Assembly (NCBI GenBank): GCA_012064415.1
Contig: SSNU01000064.1
Span: forward strand, 429,327-493,326
DNA length: 64,000 bases
Source of the DNA: Gyrodactylus bullatarudis
Taxonomy: Eukaryota > Platyhelminthes > Monogenea > Gyrodactylidea > Gyrodactylidae
Reading direction: 5' to 3'
Under the pieces are notes generated by a model, which had not been told where the DNA came from, ran no database searches, and saw only the letters and a list, made by a program, of their open reading frames with translations. This document shows positions 12,901 through 25,580 of the stretch, piece by piece (the first letter of the stretch is position 1; the number at the start of each line of letters is the position of its first letter). Position numbers and translations under genes: made by a program.

Positions 12901-15900
12901 TGTGAAAGTAAACTCTATTAGAAGCTATTGGAAAACTAACTATAAGACAAGAATCATCAAGATCTCAAAGATTTCTAGAAAAACCAATTCAAAAGGCACA
13001 CGTGCAAATTGGAGACATTAAAAATTTTGAGGTGGTGCGGTTTTTTAATATTTTTACACTTTGAGTTGACAATTTTTGTTGATTTCAAAGTGTGAGAAGG
13101 ATCATCATTAAACAAGGAAAACAAAAATGGTCCTTGATGTTTTAGAAAACACCCCATTATCGTGCAAAAGTCTACATCACATTTTCAGACCATTTTTACT
13201 GCTTGAAAATTGATTAATAAGGATTAGGGAGAGTCAAATTTTTTTATTTTTTCGAACAATGTTTCGGCTGCAATATATATTTCTAGTTAAACTTTGTAAG
13301 TATAGGTGCTGCACTATTCATTAGTTAGCAAAACCCTACGGTTACGCCACAGTATAAAGAAGTAATTGGAGTTGCATGGGATGTTGGACGAGTGGATTGA
13401 GCATTGGTCTACATTGCGAGAGGTCCGAGATTGTAGCATACTGATGAGTCCAGAAAAAGGAGTCATGTCTACCATATTAAATTATTTCTAAATGCTTTGT
13501 AAGTTTCTTTCGTACCAGTCTCGGTGGGATCCATTAGTAAGCTGTAACATTCAGCGACATGGGCTAGTCCATTACCAAATAAGACGTTCCTGTGGGATAT
13601 ACGACCTAAGCACCTTTCAAACCTATTTATATATATTTAAAATTGCATTCAAACGGCTCAAAATTTAGATTCTAACCGATTGTAGTAGATAAATTCTTGA
13701 AAATAGTTGGCGCTAATTCAAAAATCGGTATTTTAAATTGCGATTTGGGATATCCAAGCAAAATTTTAAATATATGGTTTAATAGGAACGTTTTTACGTT
13801 GAAAAATTCTCATTAAAATGAGCAATGCACATCTGGTGTTTGCCTATCTCTCTATTAAGGATGATACAAGATGAGTTTAAATTGAATATTATTAATTGGT
13901 TTCTTGTACTTTCGATTCTTTTAACACCTTGAAATCGAAAAAAATTACATTAGCTACTACTTATAAAATATTAATTTTGAACCAAGTAGTTCTTCAGGGA
14001 GCTGTTCGGCATAGATTGTCTATAAATATAGAAATATTGTGTGAGTCCTAACTGTTTTTATCAGGGTAATCTAAATGTTTTTTATTCTAATCTTTATTTT
14101 AATTTTCCTTCAAGTGATGAATTATATTATCAGAGTTATTACTCTAATAATTCTGATTATTGTAACAATCACTATAATTTTAAAAAACTTTGCTCTTTAA
14201 GAAATACTACACCCTTTTCTCCTCTTTCTAAAGACAGACCAATACAAACCAGAAGACAACATAGTCAGGCAGCAAGCGAAAAACGTTATAGACAACTTAT
14301 AAAATAGCTGATAGCTGTAAAATTTTTTGATATTAATGCGATTATGATCAAGGTTAGGATTTACAACATCAATCGTTCTAGAAAATCTGGAAGAAGATGC
14401 CAGAATTTCGTACCATATAGAAGAACATATTTTCAGCTTGTAGAGTTCTTGATAAGACGAAGCTTTGCAAATGTTGGAATCGAGGTAAACTTAGATCAGC
14501 TCAGTCAGTTCAAATTAAAGTTTTTATTTACCTTTTCAACATGACCATTAGATAGCAATAACCAAACACATTCTTGCGGCTAATATAAAGAATACTTTTG
14601 AATCCTTGGAAAAAAGATCCATTAAAATTATCGCAGAGGTATTGGAAGTAAGCTCAAATGTTTAATGTATTTACAATATTTTCTATAGAGTATTGCTTTT
14701 AAGAATGCTGAAGGAGAAAAATAGAATTCTTGATAAGGTCTGGGTCCGTAAAACAATCAGAAAATGGATAGTTTATAGAGCCTGAAAGACACGAATAGAA
14801 CCTTTCATATTCAGGTGTCATTAAAAAAAGTACTCACATCTGCAAGGAGAATTATCTGATTGTTTCCTGGATTGATGGTGAGGCGACCCTTTGGTAGGTC
14901 ATTGTTTAATGTCTTGAAGAGACATTTATCAATTGAATAATTCTCCAAATTTTCTGGATAACTCTCCTTTGAGAGCTCTTTCGCAATCATCAGGGAGTCT
15001 TCTATAGAATTTAAGAGTAAAATTTATAAAAATTCCTCATTACACCTTTGAGAGAGAATAAATATTTTTAAAGTTTAAACAAGACATCAGAAACAACATC
15101 AATATAAAGTGGTTCATAATAGAATGAAGAATCAATATTTCAGTTCATACTTGTCAAATTTATTATTATTTTATAGCTTATCACCTCTTGATTTTGAGAT
15201 CCAAATATGCAATTAACCCTTTCGGTGCCGAGACTATTTCACAATTTTTATAAAAACCAAGATTTAGCTATGAAGATACCAAGTTATTTGGGCTTCAATT
15301 TAAACTTTAATTGATCCAGAAACCTATCAAACTGGTAGAGTTATGAAGGTTCAAAAAAATTGGAAAATGGACATAAATGTCCATTGGCACCGAAAGGGTT
15401 AAATGTATTCTTTGTAACTGATTTTTAATATCATTATAATTAGTTAGTTGTGCAAACGTTGAGAGCATAATAAGTAAAAAAGGATGCCGAAAGTGTGGGG
15501 AATAAGCGCTTACACGGGTAATACTGCAGTTAGAGATCATGTGAAGTTCTTTGACAAAAAATCTTCCCCTTCAAACTTTTACATTCTTTATAGACAAAAC
15601 GGAAGAAATGTCAACGCCTTAAAGACTGCTGAAGCCTTTTTTTATTAAAAGAGAAAATCCAATTCTTTGCAAACAAAAGAAACTGGTTAAACCTTTAGGA
15701 CTTACTTGGCCAAATACGATCAGTAGAAACAGAGAATTACAAACAAACAGTCAACCAGTAGAAACAAGGAAGAGAAATAGAAAATGGGATATTGTACAAA
15801 CAATAATAAAATCACAAAATACTTCAGTTCAAACCAATAATCAAAAGAAATTAGTCCAGAATCAATTTATATTTATTATTTGAAATAATTTAATTCCTTT

Positions 15901-18900
15901 TTTGAAAAACCTTTTCACAAAGTGTATGATAATGAACTCATTTATCTGTAATCATGAATATATGCATATTTTGTACTATATCATAGATGAATACCTTTTA
16001 TGTAACATTTATATTCCAATGGTACTCTCACCCTAGGGTGGGAATACCAATTAACATACATAACATCCAGAAAACAATTGAAGATGTGATAATATACAGA
16101 TTACCCCGCCCCCTAAACACCTGAAGAGAGCCAATCAGATCAAGTTTAATTTTTCTTTGTATTTTGTATTTATCTGGCATGTAAGAGGCTGATGAGTATG
16201 CCTGAAATAAAGCGCTTATTCCTCACACTTTCGGCATTCTTTTTTACTTAAATTTATTCTATTCGGGTTTTAGAATCCTGGCTAAAATATGCCTTTAAAG
16301 AATTTTTGTGGTCCCGATAATTGTTATAGCAAAAATCTTGAAATTTGTCTCATCCTCTTCACGGTTATTTTAATTAAAAATTGAAAAAAATACTTGTTTT
16401 TTATATCTTTTGCATGTTCTTGGTCAAACTGACAAGAACTCAAATAGAACGTAGCGTAATTGAAACAGGGGTATATGTTAAGCATTTGTTACTTTTTAAA
16501 CCATGTTAGTTTTTTTATCTTAGTTAGTATAATAAGGAATTCAAGTTTTGAGATAAAAACAAGAAATGAAATAAATAAATGTAGCCTTGAACATCCTTGG
16601 AGTACATTTGATTTGTCAAAGCCAGTTCAAGATTATAACTTACCATAGGATGCTTAATAAAGGATCAGAATGAGAAATGTACTTTTAAATGAAAGAGCTA
16701 AATGAAAATTATTAAATCAAAGTAGACCCTCGACTATGTTTGTCGGTCATTTTTCAAATAAACAACACTCAAGTTGTCTTATTTTCTCAAATGTAGGATT
16801 TATTATTTAGTTGAATCAGTAAACTTTTTTAAGATTGGAACTCACTGAGAGGGCTGAGGTAAGCCAATGAACTCGAATGGTCTATCTGAAGATTCGATGG
16901 ACATTTATTTTCCGACATTGAGTTGGCCCGTTTTATTCCAGTTCGAATCTTGATGAAAAATTTATCTTTTACAATATTCCTATATAATTTCTCTATCAGA
17001 AACAAATTTAAATTTAATTTCGATACCCAGAAACTAATGAATTAATAAGCATCTGTAAAGATCAGAGTCTTGAAAATAGTATACCAAATATTAAGCTGAT
17101 TGATATGAAGTTTTTATTGATTTGAAAGTGGGAAAGTGATCAAAAATTGATTTTCAGGATCAAGATTAGATAAAACTGAATAGCACCGTCAAATTATCGA
17201 ATTCTTTATGAAAAATCGAGATTTCTGTAAAAATCATAGATTCCCAACTTTATGTTACAGAGAATCTGGAAATTCCATATAAATGTGAAATTATTGAATG
17301 CGAGCCATGAAAAACAATTCTCTGGGACTTTAAGGGTTAATCGATGTACATGTGGAAAAAGATACGTACGACATCGGTAAAGTTGATTCGTTCTCTAAAC
17401 GTCATTTCATTATTTTTCAAGGCTCTGGATTCACTGTCACTTTTTTTAGCTGACTTTGGGAATAATCTTGTCGAATCACTGGAATTGTAACTATTGGGAG
17501 ATTTGATTTTTTGAACAAAACTAGAAATCTTTGCACTCAGGTTGTTAAACCTCTCCTCTGTATTCAGACCAGTTGACTGGAGATTACCATCATCATTGTA
17601 TTCATCTTCAGAGGAATTCAGATCAATGCTACACAAATCCTTGAGATCATTTGATCTTGATTGAATCCTTTCGATGAATTCATCTCTTGTGTTTTGTTCG
17701 TATTCCCCATCCAAGTAACTTTGTGACCAGTCATGATTGTTTGGCGAACGACCGACTATTGTTAGGCTTAAGGGATTAAATTATTAAGATATTTGGTAGG
17801 AGCAAACTGCTTTCTGAAAATTAAAAGACTCAAGATATTAGTGTAATTAGTTTGTCCTGAAGAAGATTTAACTATCACTGGTTGAAATTTCATTAAAATC
17901 GGTTGGGTAGTTTAGGCGTCTATAGGCTCACAAAATCGACTTTTGTTTATTAATTATATAGATTATGATAAATTTGAATTACCTAACATTGACTGGAAAC
18001 TGGAGATTAGACTTGATATCCAAGAGGATCATTTGTCTATTGAAGATTTTTTTGGGTAGATCTTTACAAATAGCATCATTACGTGATAACAATTTGATCG
18101 TTTCTATATGATAAACTGGAGATATAGACTTTATCATGAATGGGGCATTTATTTCGGCCATTTTCAAGGCTTCATTCCACCAGAAATCTGATTTAACAAC
18201 GGAAGCTTTGTCGAATGTCTTAAAAATAGTTGAAATAATCTCCTCTGAATCATTTGTATCCATGGAGTTGTAAACTGTAGATAAAATTGAAAACGATCGA
18301 CAGCATAACAGTAAAGCAGTTCTCAGATATCTTGACAATGTATGAAAATATTTATTACTTTGGTACGCTAATGTACTTTTTTTGCATTGTATCTTTTTAA
18401 AATTTATTCGATAAGAGCTCATACTTATAGAGGGGATTCTTGAGATTTTGAATTTGTTTTGGTATCTTTTTTAATTTCAGTAATCTTTAACAGAAATATC
18501 TCAAGAATTGAGCTTTTATTCCAGGGTAACTTACCGCTTGTTTGAATCCTCCATTAGAAACCGACACTCGGCTAATTTCAAGTATACAGCTGTTGTCAAA
18601 ATGTCCCAGCTATCATCCAACAAAGTTGATAAAACATTTTCATATTGAAATTCAGCGGCCTTGAAGTCTCCACATTGACTAATTATTTGAGTTATAAGTT
18701 AATAAGAATAAATTCATAATTTTGAACCAGAAAAATTAAAATAAATGAGTTATTACTAAAATTATACTCAATTCGAAAAAGAGAAGTTTCCCTCTTCTTG
18801 GAAAAATATTTTTAATGAGAAAAACTCACTGCTTAAACTCAGCAAAAGTGCAGATCATTTGAGCAGCTTCTCGGTTCCTCTTCATTCCTTTGAGAAATCC

Positions 18901-21900
18901 AATAGAAAGAGTGATGATCTCATCGAATAAAACTTTGTAATCTCTTTCAGATTCCAGGGCAGTCTTGAGACTGGCAATTACTTTGGAGAAAATCTCGCTA
19001 GTCTTTAGGCATTTGATGATTTTATCAAAACTTTTGCTACACTCCTTTGTGACAATTTTCACTCCCTTATACCTTGGCCATAAGCAGAGATTAATGCCCA
19101 ACTTTTTCAAAGAATCAACTGCCTGCAACCATAATAGGAGAGCGTATCTTTGAATTTCCAGTCTTTTTTTAAAAGAAAATTCATCTAAAATTTTGAGTAT
19201 TATTCAAAAGTATTAACCTTCATCTTGACAAGGATCTGGAACAAGAATGACCAGTTTAGATAAATCGCAGAATACGCTATCGGACTTGACACTGATCTTG
19301 TCTTGAAGGAAAAATTTCAATTTAGTAAAATAGAAATCAAAAATTTTCTAAAATCTCTATCGTTTGTATAGGCCGGGAATCAGGAAATAATTTTCCATCA
19401 GTTCATCTTGTAAGATGGATTTTTTCACAGTCTTCAAAAAATGAGTATATATTTGAGTGTATTACTCTATAAAACTTGTCTAGTATAAAGCAGACAGGCA
19501 TTATTTATCAATATTCTGGGAGTAAAATACAATAAAAACTAGTTAAGTACTTAATGCTTTTAAACTTTATTTTGTTTCAATCTTCTCTTTAAATTTATTA
19601 CAAAGTATCCAAGGAAAACGATCACTACAAAGATTTTCTTTAATTTAAAAACTTATTTTAGTGACTAGAGAATGAAGTAGATGAATTAACAAAAATCTTG
19701 AATTCTTCAGTAGTCGCACTAACCATTTCAAGCCCGAATAAAATAAAAAGTGCGCAAAAATTGAGTTATCAAAGATAATAAATTGAACAAGGAAAGGGGG
19801 GACTGTGTTCATGATTGTTAGCATGTTTTTTTCTTCATTCCATGTATAAGCCCCCCTCCCCTTCTGGATGGTATATTGGGTGTATTATGGTGTAAATTAA
19901 AACCTTGATATCTTCCTTAGAAAAAATCGTAGAAAAAAAATGAGAACAGATTTAGAATCAGCATGGAATTTCTGATCAGCACATACTAAATTTTATCATA
20001 TTAAACAAATGCATAACAAAATTATTATAAAATGCTCAAATTTTTGAGCTTTGACGCTGATTTTTTACTCAAAAAAATCTGTTAACCATACTCTGATAAA
20101 ACTATTTAGAAAGAAGAGTTATTTAGCTACATTTTGGTGTATCATATGACACATATATGTCTTTTATACCGCCACCAGATCACTGAGATTAAAAAAACTC
20201 GGATCAAAACTTCAGATCCAATTTTTGTCGAGATTCCCAAATCAATCGAAAAACGGTTTATACCATTGAATTCAGCGCATCAGAATCTATAAGATATCAA
20301 AAAATCAAAATAATACAAAAAATTCACCTCAAATTTGTCGAACAGTGTAATAAATAGACTAAGACGATTCCAAGAAAGCTTGGGGAAAAATAAAAAGGGG
20401 CAATTCTTTAATTTAACCACAAAATGTAATCGTTATCAAACTCAAGGCTAATTAGAACTTGATTCGAAATCTCCAAAGACATGCAAGAGATATTAAAGAT
20501 AATTGATTGAAATTACCAGAATTTGATTCATCTCCATCCACATCGTCGCATTCGTTGATGACTGATTCTTCTGATAAGTCAGCATTGTTCAGTCGATCTT
20601 CAATCTCGTCGGAAAAGTCAAGACCATTTGATAGACGTCTCGGATAATCGGGTATTTTGTTTACAATGTAGCTCATACGATGAATATATTTTTCTCCAAC
20701 CTGTAATTAATTATAATTTTTGACTCATTTTATTGGATTTTTTCTATTCTTTTAGATACTTAGAATTTATCTTTTTGAGCTATAAGTAGTTATCATTTTG
20801 TTTTTCAAAATCATTTTGGTTTCAAGGTTTAATAAATTTTGAATGGTTTTTCAGATTTGGACTAATAGGAATACAAAGGTTTGTGGATAAAATTGAAGAG
20901 AGTTCAGAGTACAAGCGCGTCTCATCCCACTAAAGAATGTATTTGACTATCTCAGTTACGAAACTTCAGGAAGAAACTTTGGAAAAAGATTGGTTATACA
21001 ATTCTAAACAATTAATTTAAAATTTTTTTCTTCAAAAATAAAATTCACAATGAATTACTACATCCTGAGAGCTATTACTTATTCTCTTAGTCAGAAAACA
21101 TTCACTAACATTTGTAAAATTTGTTTCATCTCCTTCGTCCATCGATTTTCCCATGCCGAGGAAAGATCTCCGGTAGAACCTCAGGGCCTCTAGGATTTGC
21201 ATGGAAACGAGGAATACCCAGCAGAAGAATAATCTCTCATCAACTTTGATCTGGAAATAAATTTTTTTAATTGACAGTTGACATGTAGTTTAGGTTTTTA
21301 AAGAATTTCCATTAGACTTTTTATTAGAGTATCGTGAAATCTTACACATCAAAAAAATGTTTACAAACGATCAATGACAAATCATGTCAATGTAGTATCG
21401 TGATAAGTTGAGATTGCACAATCTTACTTGTAGATTAATCATCATTTATAAGAAGAACACACAAAAATGGAGAAAATATAAAAACTCACCTTGAGTAGTT
21501 TCACGTGCATAATAGCAAAGTGGACAGAATCCCATCCGAAGGAAAGAATTTGTGTTTGATCAAATAGAACACAGTCTGTATCTTCGGTAAAGTCTCCAAA
21601 TGAGTGTTCATCGTCAAAGTGTTTCTTTTGGATCCATATTGCTCGTATAATTTTTGATGCAAAGTATGAATATAAATCCAATAAATTGCCTTCATTGTTG
21701 AATATCCTAATGGATTTTCGATGAAATACATCATGCGAAGAGTAGTCGAGATTAGGCGGAAATATTATCAGGGAAGGTTCCAAGATATTCTCCGTGTTCA
21801 TTGTCAACTCATTCAACCAAACGGGAATTTTATCTGAATAATCAAGAGATTTTATCAATGCATGTATTTTATTTACTATGATGTATTGACCAGTTGAGCA

Positions 21901-22808
21901 GTTAGAAGAGAGTTTCTTCAGAAAACTAACCTTTACTTTGTAAAATGGACTGGATTGATTCATAGACAATTTTTAAAAATTCTGAATAAACTCGTTTAGT
22001 TTCGTCATAAATTGTAAAAGCAGATAGGAGCTCAGCAAATTCTTCAGCAAGAAGTAGGAAATCTTTAAAATCAAAATGAGGATCAGTTATGTTCTCTGAA
22101 AGAGTTTTAAAATCTTGATTGTACCCCTCAATCATGCGAGTGAAGGTTTCAATAATTGAACTTCGAACTCGAATCAATAAAGAATTCCATTTTTCGTTAA
22201 CAGTTGATGAATCGTTACTGTTTGGATCAGGTAATTCGATTATATATCTGATAATTTTTATTAAATAAGTGAAGCTGACCTATCGGATTTTAGTTTACAA
22301 TCTGATTTAATTCGATCAATTACAGACTTTTTCATGTTGAATTTTGGAAATTTGGAATACTCATTGCAAATGATTATAATTAAAAATTCTCTATTCTTGT
22401 CTTTGGCCAAGGTTTCCAACCAAGTTTTCAATAATGGTTTGGCTATTTGATAATGATCCAGGTTCTTTACAAAAAAATCAATTAAATTATTTAATTTACA
22501 TCATCTATAATGAAGGCTGAAAGGAAAACATTCTGTGCTGATCTATCAAGTGAATATCCAGTATACTCATTGGATAAATTTCTCCATGAGATGTCCTTAA
22601 AATTAGAAATTCTGAATTGATCTTTCTCAATAGGAATGTTGATAGGATATGATTTCTTATTCAGGGTATTATACCAAGTTACACGTTGAAGTTTCAAGTT
22701 CTTCAGGCAGTATTTATCAAATTTGTTTACCGTTTCATCATTTCCACCCACTTTTATTTAAAAAAATGATATATTACCACTAATGAAAATAGGAGAATTC
22801 AGCTGCAT
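9911..22808 (-). CDS. TRAPPC10: TRAPP II complex subunit TRAPPC10 (Trs130-like), ~20 exons
   Basis: Subunit of the TRAPP II tether and Rab exchange factor at the Golgi. Exons (minus): 22778-22808, 22500-22750, 22280-22464, 21931-22247, 21490-21833, 21110-21250, 20517-20700, 19218-19301, 18830-19118, 18535-18678, 17983-18330, 17370-17766, 16846-16948, 14838-15001, 14365-14489, 12199-12400, 10270-10907, 9942-10202, with a stop after a 28-nt intron near 9911. About 1,400 aa (human 1,259). Family landmarks: KWNSLLIRVR...SFTRM-type segment (exon 4), LLDLYSYFASKI (exon 5), FFCWVFLVSMQILEAL (exon 6), CGDFKAAEFQYENVL (exon 10), LYKLKICSSIWYE (exon 15). Introns of 27, 35, 32 and 28 nt occur. The join of exons 14 and 15 is one base out of phase in my model, and an exon near 12422-12561 is uncertain, so the C-terminal third needs transcript support. 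Confidence 0.85.
10938..11000. repeat. Short duplicated segment (partner 13974-14030)
   Basis: ttttgaacca...ggttcttcagggagc and cagcatagattg recur in direct orientation at 13974-14030. Both copies lie in TRAPPC10 introns. The family is unknown; it may be a LINE 3' tail. Confidence 0.5.
11500..12165 (-). mobile_element. Decayed LINE reverse-transcriptase fragment
   Basis: It lies in the same orientation as the host gene, in a TRAPPC10 intron. It reads LLKYNNDLKFIF, the palm YADD box with both key positions altered (YNND), then LETMGLYINRDKSKI and, near 11560-11620, SVSGLNPLWVRR. These match the LINE pieces at 47340-47900 and 7405-7690 in order. The polymerase is inactive by loss of the catalytic Asp and by truncation. 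Confidence 0.65.
12655..12766 (+). pseudogene. Inverted, decayed copy of the TRAPPC10 segment at 12440-12560
   Basis: The plus strand reads tgaatatcaagctggtgtaa... then aatttccacttgtcttctaa. On the minus strand 12560-12470 reads tgaatataaagcaggtgtaa... and aatttccacttgtcgtctaa. The two copies are roughly 80% alike by eye, about 100 bp apart and head-to-head. The copy has stops, so it is a local inverted duplication and not an exon. Confidence 0.6.
13376..13620 (+). mobile_element. tRNA-derived SINE-like element (family A)
   Basis: A pol III-like A box (TGGACGAGTGG, 13385-13395) and a weak B box (GGTCCGAGATTG, 13422-13433) lie 26 bp apart, followed by a non-tRNA body ending in ctgtgggatatacgacctaa near 13610. 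The same tail recurs at 33885-33935. A CTGATGAGTCC motif follows the B box (see findings). No intact tRNA cloverleaf is present. Confidence 0.5.
15217..15398. mobile_element. 182-bp piggyBac-type MITE
   Basis: Perfect 13-bp terminal inverted repeats (CCCTTTCGGTGCC ... GGCACCGAAAGGG) are flanked on both sides by TTAA (15213-15216 and 15399-15402), the signature target site of piggyBac transposases. It is non-coding and must be mobilised in trans. Confidence 0.85.
15471..16252 (+). mobile_element. Penelope-like element 3' fragment (end of GIY-YIG endonuclease) with inverted termini
   Basis: The plus strand reads NFYILYRQNGRNVNALKTAE then AFFIKRENPILCKQ, like the end of the GIY-YIG nuclease of Penelope-like elements (...E-x-x-x-I-x-x-x-P). 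The first 40 bp (15471-15510) are the reverse complement of 16211-16250 with two mismatches. The right end holds a hammerhead-like core (16189-16228). It is strongly truncated, since the reverse transcriptase is missing, and it sits in a TRAPPC10 intron. Confidence 0.65.
16181..16228 (+). ncRNA. Hammerhead-ribozyme-like motif at Penelope terminus (copy 1)
   Basis: CTGATGA (16189-16195) is followed by an 8-nt spacer, GAAA (16204-16207), a self-complementary stem III (TAAAGC/GCTTA), TT, then CCTC, which pairs with GAGG just before CTGATGA (stem I). The order equals that of a hammerhead open on stem I. Stem II is not formed in the usual way. A second copy at 28848-28890 keeps the layout with covarying stems. 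Catalysis is not shown. Confidence 0.5.
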
Positions 22809-22894
22809 TAATTAAAAATACGCTGTTATTGTATAAATTTAAACAACTGCGTTTAGTGCGTTTGTTTTAATATATTTGCACTTTTTTGAAATTA

Positions 22895-22949
22895 AAACTT
22901 CAGAAGTAACTTGAAGACTTCAAGTTGAAGTTACTAACTTCTGAAGTTT
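22895..22949. repeat. 55-bp nested palindrome upstream of TRAPPC10
   Basis: AAACTTCAGAAGT pairs with ACTTCTGAAGTTT at the other end, and inside it AACTTGAA/TTCAAGTT forms a second stem. It lies about 90 bp upstream of the TRAPPC10 start and could be a promoter element or a cruciform. Confidence 0.5.
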
Positions 22950-23416
22950 ATCTTTTTTAACTTTAAGACTTGATGATTGATATAATTCGTTTAAAAGTTA
23001 TAATTACATATCTTGTTTGAATAAATATATTCTAAATTAGAATTTCTAATTTTAAGAATCAATAAAACTATTACTAACTTGGCTGTATCAAAAAACTATT
23101 TTATTGAACAAGTCTTGTTATTTAGGTAAATCTGAAAATATCTCAGTGAGAACCAAGAAGAAATTTAAATTTTGACTATCACAGTTCAGACGATTGATAT
23201 TGAAACTCTATTTAGATCTAAACTAATGGAGGTTGTAATTATTATTGTAGTTATTGATTAATAAGAGTTTGTAGAATAAAAGAATGTTTATTAAATAATT
23301 GTTAATAAATATAAAAAAATTATCTCTGAGATTTTAATGTTAGATATTATAATTGTACATTTAAATAAAGAAATTAAAAATGATATATTTGATATGGTCG
23401 AATTCGATAGAATGTG

Positions 23417-25580
23417 TTAAAAATTAACCAATTTCGATCGAAAATCTTCTGAAGAATCTGCTGAATGTTCAATTTTGTATCCATTCCAAGCCAGGCTTGA
23501 TACAGAACCTTTCCATTCCTTTTTGCTTATCTAAAAGATTGAAATAAAAATAAATAAAGTATATTTTCATTTAGAAACCTTACAATAGAATAGTTATCCA
23601 AATAAAGCTTCTCAAGAGTTGCTAGAACATTATCATCAATTTGATTTTCAATGAATATTGGTGATGAATAATCTGTGTTGTTCATAGCCTTTTCGTTATT
23701 TTGAACAAGTGTATTAGTTCTTGGAGCTTTTACTCCTTGATTGAGAGGCCAACATTCTTTTAGATAGGCCAAGGACATTCCATTCTTAAAAATAGATTCT
23801 GAAGTAGGATCAAGTGTCGAGCCACATTCTTTCCCTTGAAGGATGAACATTGTATTGATCAGTGACTAAATTACAAAGAATATTAATCAATCAATAAATA
23901 TGGATTTGCGCATTAATTTTATTAGTAAAAATGATTCACCTGAGATAGGTCAGCTAGGCCAAATATTCCACCAATAGAGCCTATTGTACCTCTTACACCG
24001 CACTTTCTATCCTTGGTACGGTAATAAATAGAACCAGATGGAATAAGAGGTTTGGACATTGGACCACGTTCAATACTTGTTTCAGTTCCATTTATGTCAT
24101 TGAGAAAAAGAGATAGGGCACTATTCAAAAATTGACCAGTTCCTTTAACCTTTTGTTTCGATCCAAATGGTTTACCCATGTAACTATGTGCTGAAACTGT
24201 GAATCTATAAGGATCAGTCGTCATAATCATCGAATCTCCTATATTTGACCATTGATTCATCTTAAGATAAGAGAAATAATTACTACATTTATGGAGTATT
24301 TCTTAAACTTGGTATTTATATTATGTATTTAAGTAATTATTGGAAATTACTGATACGGTGCATTCTAAAAGTTTTTTTAAAATTGATTTTTAGAAACTCG
24401 AACAATAATTATTATAAGAAATGATTAACAAAGATCTTACTGGATCATTGTCGAAATCAATTTGTCCATAGGTTTTGTCAGGCAAAACTTGAGAATCTCT
24501 AATTTTATCCAAGAATTTCGTAAAAGTAAAATTCATAAAAACCTCTTCATTAATATTTGCATTATTTTCTTGGTTGGTTAATTTTGTCATGGCAATTTGA
24601 GCAATTTTGTAAGATTCGAGAAGTCTATGATATAGAATTCCAGTGTCATTCTTTGTAAATTTTCTATTGATGGAATTAAATGAAAAATATTGATCGAGTA
24701 CTGTCATTACTAGATTATTATGTATTCCACCGAGCCAAGGAGTCGGAAAAGCTTCAAAGACATAACCAAAATGATTGTACGTGTAAGGTTTGGGTTCAGA
24801 ACTCTTGTAGGAAAGAGTGTCATTGACTATAGAGGATGAGTTTGTAAGCTCTACTAATGAGTTCATAATATTAGTGTTGAAAATGAATTTCTCGTCATTA
24901 GCAATGGCACTTAGAAAGCTACTCAGTTCCTCATTTTTAGTTTGTATCCCACCTTTTAGGGCTTCTTTCTCGATGGAAATTTGCAAGTCATTGGAAATAT
25001 CAAAACCATCTTTAGCAATAATGATCAATTCTTCAAATAATTTGCTCCATTTTAAGGCTCCGAAACGAGAATGAATTTCTTTTAACGAAGTCACAATTCC
25101 TGACACACCATAGTCACTAGATGAGGAGGTTTCTGAAGGAGTGTAGCAAGAAAAATCAAATAAATGCGAAGTTTGGTTATCCCTATCATGTATAATCATC
25201 GAACCACATCCGAATGCACTTGTCGTATCAGGACGAGTGACCATTTGGCAAAAAAACGAAAAGATTGCTGCATCAATCGCGTTTCCTTTTCCATTTTTCA
25301 TTAAATCTGCAGCCCTAAGGGAACAATAATGATGGTCTGTGTATGCTGAGCCGTGGAGTTGAACTTCATGAACTCCTATGATTAATGTTATGATTAATGC
25401 AATAGTTGTTGCGACAGAGAATACCACAACAGAGAGTAATACTAGGTTAAATCCTTCAATAACATGCCCCTTAATTACAAGCTGGCGTTTAAGCTTAACT
25501 GATGGACGTGTACCAACTTCTGATGTTGCATCAAGTTGGTCATCATCAACTAAAACTGCGTTATCTTTGGAGGTTGTCAT
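23417..25580 (-). CDS. GGT7: Gamma-glutamyltransferase 7-like type II membrane protein, nucleophile lost
   Basis: Four exons (24441-25580, 23940-24260, 23584-23865, 23417-23530) give 618 aa. A short cytoplasmic N-terminus is followed by one hydrophobic segment (about residues 45-70), then the extracellular GGT fold: DHHYCSLRAADLM, RSLG-like large subunit, and YMGKPFGS and GSIGG of the small subunit. The autoprocessing/catalytic Thr box (T-S/A-H-L-S-V in active GGTs), placed by its fixed distance from PFGS, is GDSMIMT here, with Asp at the Thr position. The overall pattern is closest to GGT7, itself divergent at this site. I infer it is neither self-cleaving nor a peptidase. Start codons of GGT7 and ACSS3 diverge with 717 bp between. 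Confidence 0.85.
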
